A stretch of DNA of 64,000 nt from CAZHAC01 sp964383855. Its GTDB lineage: Bacteria; Chloroflexota; Dormibacteria; Dormibacterales; Dormibacteraceae. Both the position numbers and the translations under genes were made by a program. Below, piece after piece: positions 8,418-17,166 of the stretch. The DNA lies in NCBI GenBank assembly GCA_964383855.1, contig CAYLIP010000002.1:1-64000 (forward strand), in the 5' to 3' direction. The notes under the pieces are model-generated. The model was not told the DNA's origin. It ran no database searches and saw nothing but the letters and a program-made list of their open reading frames with translations. Numbering within the stretch: position 1 is the first letter of the stretch; every line of letters starts with the position of its first letter.

Positions 8418-10391
8418 ATGGACCCGGAACCGAGAGCCGGCCTGAGCGGACTTTCCGGCCCGCCGGACGTGGCCGAGGAGCCCAACCGCAAGGACAACCG
8501 GACGCTCCGCCAGCGCTGGGATGATTTCCGCCGGTCAATCGGTGCCACGCTGGTCGCCTTTCCGCGGGTCGTGCGCCTGGTCTGGGACGCCAGCGCCCCC
8601 ACCACGGCCATGCTCTTTGCGGTCACCGTGCTCGCCGGCTTCATGCCCGCGGCCACGGCCTGGGTGGCCAAGCTCCTCGTCAACGCGGTCGTGCGCGGCA
8701 TCCAGGAGCACCGGGCCGGCGTCTCCGACGCGGCGGCGGTCCGCGCCATCTTCGTGCTGGCGGGCATCCAGTTCGGGATCTTCCTGGTCACCTCGCTCCT
8801 GGGCACGCTGCGCAACATCTCGCAGCAGCTGCTGCAGGAGCAGGTGCAGATCCGGATCCAGCTCCTGATCATGGATCACGCCGCCCGGCTCGACCTGCCC
8901 TTCTTCGAGGACCCGGCCTCCTACGACCTGCTCCGCCGCGCCCAGGACGACTCCGTGCGGCGGCCGGTGATGATGATCTCCACCGCCTTCGGCCTGGTGC
9001 AGACGGCGATCACGTTCGCGTCCATGATCGTGCTGCTCCTCGGGGTCAGCCCGTTGCTCGCCGCGATCGCGCTGATCTCGCCGATTCCGAGCTTCATCAG
9101 CGACACCCGTTATGGCTGGCGGGGCTTCATGGTCGCGCGCTGGTCCTCCCGCCTGCTCCGGCGCATGAACTACCTGGTGACGCTGGTGACCACCGACACC
9201 AGCGCCAAGGAGGTCAAGCTCTTCCGCCTCGGCGCCTACTTCATCGAGCGCTATCGCGTGCTTGCGCGAACCTACTACGAGCGCCAGAGGTCCCTGGTCA
9301 CCAACCGCTACCTCTCCGCTTTCGCGTGGGGCACGCCGACGACCCTGGTCGGCTCGGTGACCTACCTCTATGTCGCGCTGCAGGCGGTGGCTGGACGCCT
9401 GACGCTGGGCGACCTGACGCTCTACACAAGCGCGGCGACCTCGGTCGCCAACTCGATCCAGGGCCTGCTCAGCGGGCTGAGCGACATGTACGAGCACAAC
9501 CTTTACCTCTCGAACCTGTTCGAGCTGCAGGCCAAGCGGCCCCACATCGAGAGGCCCGCCCGGCCGGCGGCGCTGCCGAGCCCGGTTCGGGGCGAGATCG
9601 CATTCGAGAACGTCAGCTTCGCCTACCCGGGCGCGGAGCGGCCGGCGCTCAGCAACCTGAGCTTTCGGATCGCAGCCGGCGAAACCCTGGCCGTGGTCGG
9701 CCGCAACGGCGCCGGCAAGACCACGCTGGTGAAGCTGATGGCCCGCCTCTACGACCCCACCGAGGGCCGGATCCTGCTCGACGGGATCGACATCCGCGAC
9801 CTCGACCCGGACGAGCTGCGCTCGCTGATCGGGGCCATGTTCCAGGACTACGTGACCTACCAGGCGACAGCGGCCGAGAACATCGGGCTGGGCGAGGTCG
9901 AGCACATCGAGGACCGGCCGGCGGTCACCGAGGCGGCCGAACGCGGCGGGGCGACCGGGCTCGTGGCCAAGCTCCCGCAGGGCCTGGACACGCCGCTTGG
10001 CAAGTGGTTCGAGGTCCACTCCTCCAATCTCTCCGGCGGTGAATGGCAGAAGATCGCGCTCTCGCGCGCGTTCATGCGCGACGCCCGCGTGCTCCTGCTG
10101 GACGAGCCGACCTCGGCGCTCGACGCCCAGGCCGAGCACGATCTCTTCGCGCGGCTGCGCGCGCTCAGCCGGGGCAAGACGACGGTCTACATCTCGCACC
10201 GCTTCTCGACCGTGCGGCAGGCCGACCGCATCCTCTTCATCGAGGGCGGCCGGCTGGTCGAGCAGGGCAGCCACGCCGAGCTGATGCAGCTCCGGGGCAG
10301 CTATGCGCGGCTCTTCGAGCTGCAGGCGTCCGCCTACACGAGCGACTCCCACTCGGCCGCGGCGGCCGAGGAGGCGGTGGCCTCCGCCTGA
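8418..10391 (+). CDS. ABC transporter, fused membrane and ATP-binding domains (exporter type)
   Basis: A 657-residue half-transporter. The N-terminal membrane domain (residues about 50-370, six helices) is followed by an ATPase domain with Walker A GRNGAGKTT (about 428-436), signature NLSGGEWQK (about 535-543), Walker B VLLLDEPTS (about 557-565) and the H-loop ISHRFSTV. It is expected to dimerise and export a lipid, peptide or small molecule. The C-terminal tail SAAAAEEAVASA is low-complexity. No partner half-transporter is adjacent, so it is probably a homodimer. Substrate unknown. Confidence 0.92.
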   Translation: MDPEPRAGLSGLSGPPDVAEEPNRKDNRTLRQRWDDFRRSIGATLVAFPRVVRLVWDASAPTTAMLFAVTVLAGFMPAATAWVAKLLVNAVVRGIQEHRAGVSDAAAVRAIFVLAGIQFGIFLVTSLLGTLRNISQQLLQEQVQIRIQLLIMDHAARLDLPFFEDPASYDLLRRAQDDSVRRPVMMISTAFGLVQTAITFASMIVLLLGVSPLLAAIALISPIPSFISDTRYGWRGFMVARWSSRLLRRMNYLVTLVTTDTSAKEVKLFRLGAYFIERYRVLARTYYERQRSLVTNRYLSAFAWGTPTTLVGSVTYLYVALQAVAGRLTLGDLTLYTSAATSVANSIQGLLSGLSDMYEHNLYLSNLFELQAKRPHIERPARPAALPSPVRGEIAFENVSFAYPGAERPALSNLSFRIAAGETLAVVGRNGAGKTTLVKLMARLYDPTEGRILLDGIDIRDLDPDELRSLIGAMFQDYVTYQATAAENIGLGEVEHIEDRPAVTEAAERGGATGLVAKLPQGLDTPLGKWFEVHSSNLSGGEWQKIALSRAFMRDARVLLLDEPTSALDAQAEHDLFARLRALSRGKTTVYISHRFSTVRQADRILFIEGGRLVEQGSHAELMQLRGSYARLFELQASAYTSDSHSAAAAEEAVASA

Positions 10392-10466
10392 CTAGCGGAC
10401 GGCCACCAGTACCAGCGCGGCAACCGCCGCCACGACCAGTCCGACCACCGAATACCGGCTGTGCAA
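10392..10466 (-). CDS. Possible 24-residue single-span membrane peptide
   Basis: A TTG-started ORF, LHSRYSVVGLVVAAVAALV then LVAVR and stop. It consists almost entirely of one membrane span with basic ends, like known bacterial small membrane proteins. A purine-rich GGGAGAGGGG lies immediately before the start, closer than ideal. Its stop codon directly abuts the stop of the convergent ABC exporter gene. This is a weak candidate that rests on composition only. The rest of the 10392-10529 gap shows nothing I recognise. Confidence 0.2.
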   Translation of the reverse strand: MHSRYSVVGLVVAAVAALVLVAVR

Positions 10467-10529
10467 TCCCCTCTCCCAACCTTGGGTTTCCGAAGCTGCG
10501 GCGCAGTCTAGTCGCGCTTGGCGGCGGAG

Positions 10530-12803
10530 TTACCCCTCAAGTGCTTGGAAAACCGCAGAAGCGATGCCATCGGCGTCGATTCCGAAGGCGCGGTACAGCT
10601 CCCCGGGAGTGCCCGACTGCCCGTAATCGGTGACGCCCAGCGGCCGCCCGCGCACCCCCAGCATCGAGCCCACCCAGGCCAGGGCGGAGGGATGCCCGTC
10701 CAGCACGGTGACCACGGGGGCCGTCCCCCGGCCGCTCCAGCGGTGCCAGTTCCGGAACACGAGGTCCGGGCTCAGGCAGTTCCAGACGCTGGCGAAGACG
10801 CCGTCGAGCCGCAGCTCCTGGGAGGCCCTCAGCGCCTCCGGGACCATGACTCCGGTGGCCCAGATGTGGACCTGGTTGTCGGCCCGGGCGCCGGCGTCCC
10901 GTGAGCGGTCGACGAGCAGGTAGGCGCCCCCCATGGCCGCCTCCCGCTGGGCGTCCCGGTCGGGCCAGATCGGCATCAGGGCCTGGTCGACCGGAGCCGT
11001 GGTGAGCCGGATGTACGTGGCCTCCGGCGCCTCCTCCCGGTGCTGGGCGTTCAGCCCCTGGAGGAGCACCCATTCCAGCTCCTGGGCGAAGCAGGGCTCC
11101 CAGTAGACGACGCGCGGGAGGGCGACGCCGAGCGAGGGGGTCACCACCGATTGGTGGGCGCCGCCCTCGGGGGCGAGCGTGATGCCGGAGGGAGTGCCGA
11201 CCAGGATGAAGCGCGCTCCCGAGTAGACGCCGTAGATGTAGGCGTCCAGGGCCCGGGCCACGAAGGGGTCGTACAGGGTGCCTATGGGCAGCAGCGGCTG
11301 TCCGGTCATCTCGGCGGCCAGCCCAAGCTGGCCGAGCAGCATGAGCAGGTTGGTCTCCGAGATGCCGAGCTCGATGTGCTGGCCCTGGGGGCTGCGGCGC
11401 CATTCGATGAGGCGCGGGCCGAGGGCCGAAAAGGGGTCGCCGGTCTCCAGGGGCTCCCAGACGCCGACCTTGTTGATCCAGCCGCCCAGGTTGGTGCTGG
11501 TGGCGACGTCGGGGGAGACGGTGACCAGCCGCTCGGCGGCCTCCGGCGCCGCTCGCGCGATCGCCATCAGGACCTGACCGAAAGCCTGCTGGGTCGAGGT
11601 GACGCCGGTGTACGGGCGGTCCAGACCGGCCGGCACCCTGACCTCGAGCCCGTTCGCCCGCGGGGGCGGCGCCAGGACCCGCCGCCGTTCCGCGACCAGC
11701 CGGCCGCCCGGGCTCTCGGGGTCGAGGGACGCCCACTCGTCATCCGGCACCCGCAGGCGCGCACGCAGCGCGGCCATCTCGTCGCGGCTCAGCAGCGCCG
11801 AGTGGTTGAGCGGGTCGCCCGCGATCGGCAGGCCCCAGCCCTTCACCGTGTAGGCGAAGACCACGGCCGGACCGGCGGCCCGATCGGCCACCCCGAGCGC
11901 GTCCTTCAGGACCTGAAAGTCGTGGCCGCCGAGGTCGGAGATCAGCGCCTTCAGGTCGGCGTCGCCGACGTCGGGGGTGGCGTCGCCGAGAACCTTGGCG
12001 ATCTCTGCCGCCGGCGAGCGGAGCAGGTACTGGTACTGCTCGTTCGACATGTCGTCGATGGCCATGCGCAGCCGACCTCCGCCGGGGGCGGCGAAGGCTT
12101 CCTGCAGCCGCCTTCCGTACTTGGCCTCGATGACGGCCCAGCCGTTGGCCCGGAACATGTCCTCCAGCTGGCGCACCCTGATCCCGGGCACCACGCGGTC
12201 CAGCGACTGCCGGTTGAGGTCGACGATCCAGATCAAATTGTCGAGGCCGGCCAGCGCCGGCTCGGCCACCGCCTCCCATACCGACCCCTCGTCCAGCTCG
12301 GCGTCGCCGACCAGGGAGATGAAGCGCCGGGCCGGCCCCTCGCGTGGGCCGAAGCGGGCCTGCACAAAGCGGTCGACCAGCGCCGCGAAGTTGGGCGCGA
12401 CCGAGCCCAGGCCGACCGAGCCGGTGGAGAAGTCGACCGGGTCGGGGTCCTTGGTCCGGCTCGGATAGGCCTGCAGCCCGTGGAACTCGCGAAGGCGGGG
12501 CAGGTACGACAGGTCGAGGTTCCCGAGCAGGTACTGGATGGAGTGGAGCACGGGCGAGGCGTGCGGCTTGACCGAGAGCTTGTCGCCCTCCCGCATGAAG
12601 TCGAAGAAGAGCTCGGTCATGATCGTGATCAGCGACGCCGAGGAGGCCTGGTGGCCGCCGACCTTGATCCCGTCAGGGTTGGGCCTGACCTTGTTGGCGA
12701 CGTGGACGATGTTGGTGGCGAGCCAGAGCACGCGGCGCTGCACCTCGTCCAGCGCCGCCAGGCGCGCGTCCAGGCTCAGCGGCTCCGTCCCCACGAAGGT
12801 CAT
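10530..12803 (-). CDS. AceE-like thiamine-diphosphate 2-oxoacid dehydrogenase E1 / transketolase-family protein
   Basis: About 757 residues. The N-terminal half shows the homodimeric pyruvate dehydrogenase E1 pattern: KVGGHQASSASL near residue 50, the ThDP-binding GDAELDEGSVWEA, then LDNLIWIVDLNRQSLD and LEDMFRANGWAVIEAKYG. A pyrimidine-binding and C-terminal transketolase domain follows (residues about 420-757). It would decarboxylate a 2-oxoacid, but no E2 or E3 gene is nearby and the length is shorter than AceE (about 890), so its partner and substrate are open. ATG 12803 is given as start. A GATAAT box overlapping that ATG, 7 bases before GTG 12794, suggests the leaderless start may really be 12794. 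Confidence 0.82.
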   Translation of the reverse strand: MTFVGTEPLSLDARLAALDEVQRRVLWLATNIVHVANKVRPNPDGIKVGGHQASSASLITIMTELFFDFMREGDKLSVKPHASPVLHSIQYLLGNLDLSYLPRLREFHGLQAYPSRTKDPDPVDFSTGSVGLGSVAPNFAALVDRFVQARFGPREGPARRFISLVGDAELDEGSVWEAVAEPALAGLDNLIWIVDLNRQSLDRVVPGIRVRQLEDMFRANGWAVIEAKYGRRLQEAFAAPGGGRLRMAIDDMSNEQYQYLLRSPAAEIAKVLGDATPDVGDADLKALISDLGGHDFQVLKDALGVADRAAGPAVVFAYTVKGWGLPIAGDPLNHSALLSRDEMAALRARLRVPDDEWASLDPESPGGRLVAERRRVLAPPPRANGLEVRVPAGLDRPYTGVTSTQQAFGQVLMAIARAAPEAAERLVTVSPDVATSTNLGGWINKVGVWEPLETGDPFSALGPRLIEWRRSPQGQHIELGISETNLLMLLGQLGLAAEMTGQPLLPIGTLYDPFVARALDAYIYGVYSGARFILVGTPSGITLAPEGGAHQSVVTPSLGVALPRVVYWEPCFAQELEWVLLQGLNAQHREEAPEATYIRLTTAPVDQALMPIWPDRDAQREAAMGGAYLLVDRSRDAGARADNQVHIWATGVMVPEALRASQELRLDGVFASVWNCLSPDLVFRNWHRWSGRGTAPVVTVLDGHPSALAWVGSMLGVRGRPLGVTDYGQSGTPGELYRAFGIDADGIASAVFQALEG

Positions 12804-12807
12804 TATC
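12801..12807. promoter_or_regulatory. Overlapping bidirectional -10 element between E1 and CaiB genes
   Basis: The only AT-rich island in the 9-base gap reads CATTATC. On the plus strand CATTAT is followed by 6 bases and the ATG of caiB. On the minus strand GATAAT is followed by 7 bases and a GTG of the E1 gene. One symmetrical element could therefore fire both leaderless transcripts. Confidence 0.5.
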
Positions 12808-12812
12808 TGGGC

Positions 12813-14012
12813 ATGCCCGGCCCACTCGAAGGCGTGCGCGTTCTCGAGCTCGCCACCCTCATCGCAGGCCCCTTCGCGGGGCGGATCCTGGCCGACAGCG
12901 GTGCCGAGGTGATCAAGGCCGAACCTCCTGGCAGCGGCGATCCGCTCCGCCAGTGGGGAAACCTGGAGAAGGAGGGCCACACGGTCTGGTTCCCCGTCCA
13001 GAGCCGCGGCAAGCGCCTGGTCACGCTCGACCTCCGGCGGCCCGAGGGCCGCGACCTCTGCCTGCGGCTGGCCGAGCGCTCAGACGTGCTCCTGGAGAAC
13101 TTCCGGCCGGGCACGCTGGAGCGCTGGGGTATCGGTCCCGAAGAGCTGCACCGGGTCAATCCCCGGCTGGTGATCGCTCGCGTCAGCGGTTACGGGCAGA
13201 CCGGGCCCTACGCCCAGCGCGCCGGCTTTGCCAGCGTCGGCGAGGCGATGGGCGGCCTGCGCTACATCAACGGCTTTCCCGGCCAGGCACCGGCCCGGGC
13301 CGGGATCTCGCTCGGGGATTCGCTGGCCGCGCTGCACGCCGTCCAGGGCATCCTGATGGCGCTGTACCGCCGTGACGTGCACGGCGGCCCGGGTCAGGTG
13401 ATCGACGCCTCCATCCTCGAGAGCTGCTTTGCCATCCTCGACAACATGGTCCCCGAGTACTCCGTGTTCGGTTACGTGCGGGAGCCGAACGGGACGCGCA
13501 TCGGGTACGCGGTGCCCTCCAATGTCTACCGCTCCCGGGACGGCAAATGGGTGGTGGTGGCCGCCAACAACGACAACCTGTGGCGGCGGCTCTGCCAGGC
13601 GATCGACCGCACCGACCTGCTGGCGGACGAGCGCTACGCCACCTACATGGCGCGGACCCGGATGGTCGAGGAGATCGACGCCATGATCCAGTCCTGGGTC
13701 GGCGAGCGGGACGCGGCCGAGGTCGACCGCGTCATGAACGAGGCGGGGATCGTCGCCGGGCCCGTCTACTCGATCGCCGACATCTTCGAGGACGCGCACT
13801 ACCGGGCCCGCCAGATGCTGGTCTCGACCACCGACCCGATCCTCGGCGACTACACGATGCCGGGCATCACCCCCAAGTTCTCGGCCACGCCCGGCCGGGC
13901 GCAGGCACCCGGCGACTGGTCGCTGGGCGCCGACAACGAGGCCGTCTACGGGGGGCTGCTGGGAATCGGCGAGGAGGAACTGCGGGTACTGAAGGAGAAG
14001 GGCGTGATATGA
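12813..14012 (+). CDS. CaiB/BaiF family (class III) CoA transferase
   Basis: 399 residues of typical family length. The N-terminal Rossmann half starts PLEGVRVLELATLIAGPFAG, followed by GAEVIKAEPP. The catalytic Asp is in SLGDSLAALHAVQG at residue 169, the same number as in formyl-CoA transferase, and forms the aspartyl-CoA thioester. The conserved LLENFRPGTLERWG and VSGYGQTGPYA are present. It transfers CoA from one organic acid to another. The next gene overlaps by 4 bases (ATGA) and is an HMG-CoA-lyase homologue, so the substrate may be a branched dicarboxylic or 3-hydroxy acid such as a methylglutaryl type; that is inference. Confidence 0.92.
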   Translation: MPGPLEGVRVLELATLIAGPFAGRILADSGAEVIKAEPPGSGDPLRQWGNLEKEGHTVWFPVQSRGKRLVTLDLRRPEGRDLCLRLAERSDVLLENFRPGTLERWGIGPEELHRVNPRLVIARVSGYGQTGPYAQRAGFASVGEAMGGLRYINGFPGQAPARAGISLGDSLAALHAVQGILMALYRRDVHGGPGQVIDASILESCFAILDNMVPEYSVFGYVREPNGTRIGYAVPSNVYRSRDGKWVVVAANNDNLWRRLCQAIDRTDLLADERYATYMARTRMVEEIDAMIQSWVGERDAAEVDRVMNEAGIVAGPVYSIADIFEDAHYRARQMLVSTTDPILGDYTMPGITPKFSATPGRAQAPGDWSLGADNEAVYGGLLGIGEEELRVLKEKGVI

Positions 14013-14902
14013 GCACCGTGCACATCTGCGACGTCGGTCCGCGCGACGGCCTGCAGAACGACAGCGTGATCCTCGAACCGCGGGTCCGGGCCGAGCTGGC
14101 CGACCGGCTGGCGGCATCCGGCATACCCAACGTGGAGGCGGTGAGCTTCGTCCGTCCCGGGCTGGTGCCGGCGATGGCGGGCGCGGAGGAGGTGATGGCC
14201 GCCATCCGCAGGCAGCCGGGAACCGTCTACTCGGGCCTGGTGCTGAACGAGAGGGGCTACGACCGGGCGCTGGCCGCGGGCGTCGACGAGATCCACTACG
14301 CCTTCGCCTGCACCGACGAGTTCGGGCTTCGCAACCAGAACCAGACGACCGAGCAGGGCCTGGAGATCGCGCACACGCTGGTGCGCCGGGCGCGGGCCGA
14401 CGGCAAGCCGATCAGCGTCGGCCTGATCGTGTCCTTCGGCTGCCCCTTCGCTGGCCGGGTCGACCCCGCGCGCGTGCTCGGACTGGTGGAGGGGCTGATG
14501 CGGGAGCCGCCGGACATGATCTCCTTTGCGGACACCATCGGCGTGGGCGTGCCCACCCAGGTGCGTCAGCTGGTGGGCGCCGTGGCCGGAACCGCAACCC
14601 GGGTGGGCGCGCACTTCCACAACACGCGCAACACCGGATACGCCAACGCGCTGGCGGCGCTGGAAGCGGGCGCCGCATTTCTCGATGCCTCGATAGGCGG
14701 CATCGGCGGCTGCCCGTTCGCCCCCAGGGCCACCGGCAACATCGCGACCGAGGATCTCGTGTACATGCTCCAGGGGATGGGGCTCGAGACCGGCGTCGAC
14801 CTCGACCGCCTGCTCGAGACCTCGGCCTGGCTGGCCGGCCGCCTGGGCAAGGAGCTGCCGGCGATGCTCGGCAGGGCGGGCACCTTCGCTCCGGTTGCGT
14901 AG
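14009..14902 (+). CDS. Hydroxymethylglutaryl-CoA lyase family protein
   Basis: A 297-residue TIM-barrel of the DRE-TIM/HMGL family. The metal- and substrate-binding motif DVGPRDGLQND (residues about 8-18) is at the N-terminus. HFHNTRNTGYANALAALEAG supplies the two metal His residues, and GGIGGCPFAPRATGN contains the catalytic Cys loop of HMG-CoA lyases. It would cleave a 3-hydroxy-3-methylglutaryl-type CoA ester to acetyl-CoA and an acetoacetate-like product. It is translationally coupled to the upstream CaiB transferase, suggesting that enzyme activates its substrate. Confidence 0.9.
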   Translation: MSTVHICDVGPRDGLQNDSVILEPRVRAELADRLAASGIPNVEAVSFVRPGLVPAMAGAEEVMAAIRRQPGTVYSGLVLNERGYDRALAAGVDEIHYAFACTDEFGLRNQNQTTEQGLEIAHTLVRRARADGKPISVGLIVSFGCPFAGRVDPARVLGLVEGLMREPPDMISFADTIGVGVPTQVRQLVGAVAGTATRVGAHFHNTRNTGYANALAALEAGAAFLDASIGGIGGCPFAPRATGNIATEDLVYMLQGMGLETGVDLDRLLETSAWLAGRLGKELPAMLGRAGTFAPVA

Positions 14903-14989
14903 GATCCGGCCGAATCCCAGATGACGCCGGCATGATGGTGCTACGCGGTTGAGAAGCTGCCGGCCGAGGGCTCAAACTCCGTCGGTGCC

Positions 14990-15367
14990 GTGACTGTGGA
15001 ACGCCGGGTGACCGTGCTGGTCGCGGAGGACAATCCGCTCAACTACGAGCTGATTCGCGACCTGCTGGACGCCCGCGGCCACCGGGTGGAATGGGCCAGA
15101 GATGGCGCCGAGGCGCTGGGGCTGGCCCGCACCGGCCGTTTTGACCTCCTCCTGCTCGACCTCCACATGCCCAGGCTGGACGGGCTCGAAGTGATGCGCG
15201 GAATCCGGGCCGAGCCGCCCGCCCGGCCTCTGAAGGTGATCGCGCTGACGGCCGACGCCATGGTCGGCGTGCGCGAGGATCTGCTCGCCGCCGGGGTCGA
15301 CGGCTACCTCTCAAAACCGCTCGATCTGTCGGCGCTCATCCGGGAGATGGAGGCGGTGGGTGTCTGA
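14990..15367 (+). CDS. Stand-alone response-regulator receiver protein (CheY/Spo0F-like)
   Basis: A 125-residue single receiver domain. E13-D14 form the acidic pair, phospho-acceptor Asp57 is in LLLLDLHMPRLDG, Thr87 in ALTADA and Lys109 in YLSKPLD. The ALTADAM...YLSKP pattern is typical of receivers that serve hybrid kinases. The start is GTG 14990. It is followed at 24 bases by a small unknown ORF. There is no cognate kinase gene next to it. Confidence 0.88.
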   Translation: MTVERRVTVLVAEDNPLNYELIRDLLDARGHRVEWARDGAEALGLARTGRFDLLLLDLHMPRLDGLEVMRGIRAEPPARPLKVIALTADAMVGVREDLLAAGVDGYLSKPLDLSALIREMEAVGV

Positions 15368-15391
15368 GCGAGCGGTGAGCGCGGCGGTCGA

Positions 15392-15739
15392 TTGACATCT
15401 CTTGCTGACCTGAATGCGGGCGCGCAAAATAGGGCCGCTTTGGGGGGCGCGGACAGCGACTCACGTTTCTGGCAGCGGATCGAGGGGACGCATGAGCCGC
15501 AGCTGCAGGACGCTCGCCACTGGGTGAGCGTCTACTCAGAACTGCTCGAAACGCTGATCTCGATGCGAGAGTCGCGCCTGGGGGAGCCGGAGCGGATCGA
15601 CACCCTGATCCGGGTCTTCGAGGCGCGGATGGCGTTCTGGTCGTCGGCGCTTCACGACGCTCCGGTCCACCAGGCGAGGTCGCGGAGGGTCGCCCCTAAA
15701 AGCGATCAGAAACCCGATCGCCGGCGCAGCTCGGCCTGA
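15392..15739 (+). CDS. Hypothetical protein
   Basis: A 115-residue ORF with a TTG start. The central region (residues about 25-90) is predicted helical, with HWVSVYSELLETLISMRE and a second helix around LIRVFEARMAFW. The C-terminus is basic. It lies 24 bases after an orphan receiver gene in the same direction and could be its partner. I recognise no family. Confidence 0.5.
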   Translation: MTSLADLNAGAQNRAALGGADSDSRFWQRIEGTHEPQLQDARHWVSVYSELLETLISMRESRLGEPERIDTLIRVFEARMAFWSSALHDAPVHQARSRRVAPKSDQKPDRRRSSA

Positions 15740-15811
15740 CCGGCCGGCGTCAGCGCTACCGAGCCGGCATCCGGCGCCAGGTGGCGGGATGCTTAACTGG
15801 CAGGTCGTCCA

Positions 15812-15883
15812 GCCCCGGTAGCTCAGCGGAAGAGCAGCGGTCTTCTAAACCGCGGGTCAGGGGTTCGAATCCTCTCCGGGGCG
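15812..15883 (+). tRNA. tRNA-Arg (anticodon UCU)
   Basis: A complete cloverleaf. The acceptor stem GCCCCGG pairs with CCGGGGC, the D stem GCTC pairs with GAGC, the anticodon stem GCGGT pairs with ACCGC around loop CTTCTAA (anticodon TCT at 15844-15846), and the T stem AGGGG pairs with CCTCT around TTCGAAT. The discriminator is G at 15883. The 3' CCA is not encoded. It reads AGA codons, which are rare in this GC-rich genome. Confidence 0.95.
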
Positions 15884-15884
15884 C

Positions 15885-15891
15885 TTTTTTT
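15885..15891 (+). terminator. T-run directly after tRNA-Arg
   Basis: Seven consecutive T follow GGGGCGC of the acceptor stem. The tRNA's own 3' structure can serve as the terminator hairpin. Confidence 0.5.
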
Positions 15892-15947
15892 GACCGGGTT
15901 TCGCGCCGGGCCCTGGTGGGCTGCCCCGTTGGGATACTGAGAGGCAG

Positions 15948-16454
15948 ATGACCGAGCCCCGAGGAGCCGTGGCGCCACTCGTCCGGCGCGTGCTCGAGCT
16001 GCTGCCCACGGGCGGAGACGAGATTGCGGGACTGGTCTGCGACCTGATCCCGGAGGCCATGCGGTCCCGCCTGGAGTCAGGTGAGCTGATCGCCGCGGGG
16101 GTGCCACCGGGCGGGCCCGGCCAGTCATGCCTCATCGCCATCTCCGGTCCGGGCGTCCGCCACGCGCGGGTCGGGGTGATCCTGCACGGCAACGGCCTTG
16201 CCTACACGGTGGCGCTCCGGGCCGAGGGCTCCCGCCTGCCGCCGGAGCTGGCATCAGCTGACTCCGGACTCGATTCCGCGCCCCCCCGGTTTCCCGAATC
16301 CGATCCGGCGGCCTCGGCCTGGGCGCTGGCCGCCCTGGCGACCCTTACCCGCCCGGCCCGGGAGCTGGTCGACGATCATCGATGGTGGGGCGACGTGGGC
16401 GCCCTCATCATGCTCGCCGATCTCGTGATGGAGGAGGGGGCCGGTGAACGGTGA
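15948..16454 (+). CDS. Hypothetical protein, co-translated with a LuxR-type regulator
   Basis: 168 residues, mixed alpha/beta. The N-terminal half (APLVRRVLELLPTGGDEIAG, then SCLIAISGPGVRHARVGVIL) looks globular. The middle is Pro/Ser-rich and the C-terminus is helical (WWGDVGALIMLADLVMEEG). It is not recognised as a known family. The last codons overlap the next gene start by 4 bases (GTGA), so it is probably made together with the response regulator and may modulate it. Confidence 0.6.
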   Translation: MTEPRGAVAPLVRRVLELLPTGGDEIAGLVCDLIPEAMRSRLESGELIAAGVPPGGPGQSCLIAISGPGVRHARVGVILHGNGLAYTVALRAEGSRLPPELASADSGLDSAPPRFPESDPAASAWALAALATLTRPARELVDDHRWWGDVGALIMLADLVMEEGAGER

Positions 16455-17131
16455 GCGCGGCTATCCTTGGCGCCGTCGTGTCGGAGTCAACTAGGGTCCT
16501 CCTGGTCGAGGACCATCCCGTCGTCATCGAGGGACTCCAGCTCTCGCTCGAGCGCCAGGGTTTTGACGTGGTGGGCACCGCGACCAGCGCCAGCGAGGGC
16601 CGGCGCCTGGCCGGGGAGACGCTGCCCGAGGTGGCGCTGCTCGACTTCAACCTCCCGGACGCCAACGGGGCCGACCTGGCGGCCTGGATCCGCGACGCCT
16701 CGCCCTCGACGGCAATCATCTTTCTCACCGGCGACGAGAGCGACGAGGCGCTGCTGGCGGCCCTCAACGCCGGCGCCCGCGGCTTCCTCTTCAAGACGCA
16801 GCCCCCGTCCCAGATCGGAGAGGCGATTCGCCAGGCGGCGGCCGGCCGCTCCGTGATGCCCCCCGGCCGGGTCAGCGAGGTGCTCGCGCGACGCCGCGAG
16901 CAGCAGATGGTCGAGGAACGCGCTCGTCAAGAGCGAGAGCGGCTGACCGCGCGCGAGCTCGAGATTCTCGCCCTCCTGGCGCGCGGCATGGCCACCAAGG
17001 AGATCGCATCCAAGCTCTTCCTCTCGGTGGCCACCGTCCGCTGGTACGTCCAGCAGACGATCGAGAAGCTGGAGGCGCACAGCAAGATCGAGGCGCTGGC
17101 CCGGGCGCGCGAGCTCGGCCTCATCGAATAG
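16451..17131 (+). CDS. NarL/LuxR-family response regulator
   Basis: 226 residues. The receiver domain spans about 13-130 with D65 in LLDFNLPDANG as phospho-acceptor and Lys115 in FLFKTQ. A LuxR-type helix-turn-helix follows at about 158-226, with LTARELEILALLARGMATKE and the recognition helix SVATVRWYVQQTIEKL. It binds DNA on phosphorylation. The kinase is not adjacent. GTG 16451 gives a 4-base overlap with the upstream hypothetical gene; GTG 16478 is an alternative start. Confidence 0.88.
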   Translation: MSAAILGAVVSESTRVLLVEDHPVVIEGLQLSLERQGFDVVGTATSASEGRRLAGETLPEVALLDFNLPDANGADLAAWIRDASPSTAIIFLTGDESDEALLAALNAGARGFLFKTQPPSQIGEAIRQAAAGRSVMPPGRVSEVLARRREQQMVEERARQERERLTARELEILALLARGMATKEIASKLFLSVATVRWYVQQTIEKLEAHSKIEALARARELGLIE

Positions 17132-17154
17132 CCGGCCCTCGACCGGCGGGCGCC

Positions 17155-17160
17155 TATGAT
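17155..17160 (+). promoter_or_regulatory. -10 box TATGAT of the CoA-transferase operon (leaderless)
   Basis: TATGAT, one mismatch from TATAAT, is followed by 6 bases and then GTG 17167. This places transcription start at the start codon of the operon's first gene. Confidence 0.55.
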
Positions 17161-17166
17161 CGTCCG

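Noticed and set aside
14903..14989. Possible riboswitch before the orphan receiver gene
   Set aside because: The 87-base gap has short GC hairpins but no recognisable aptamer core, and the downstream gene does not suggest a ligand.
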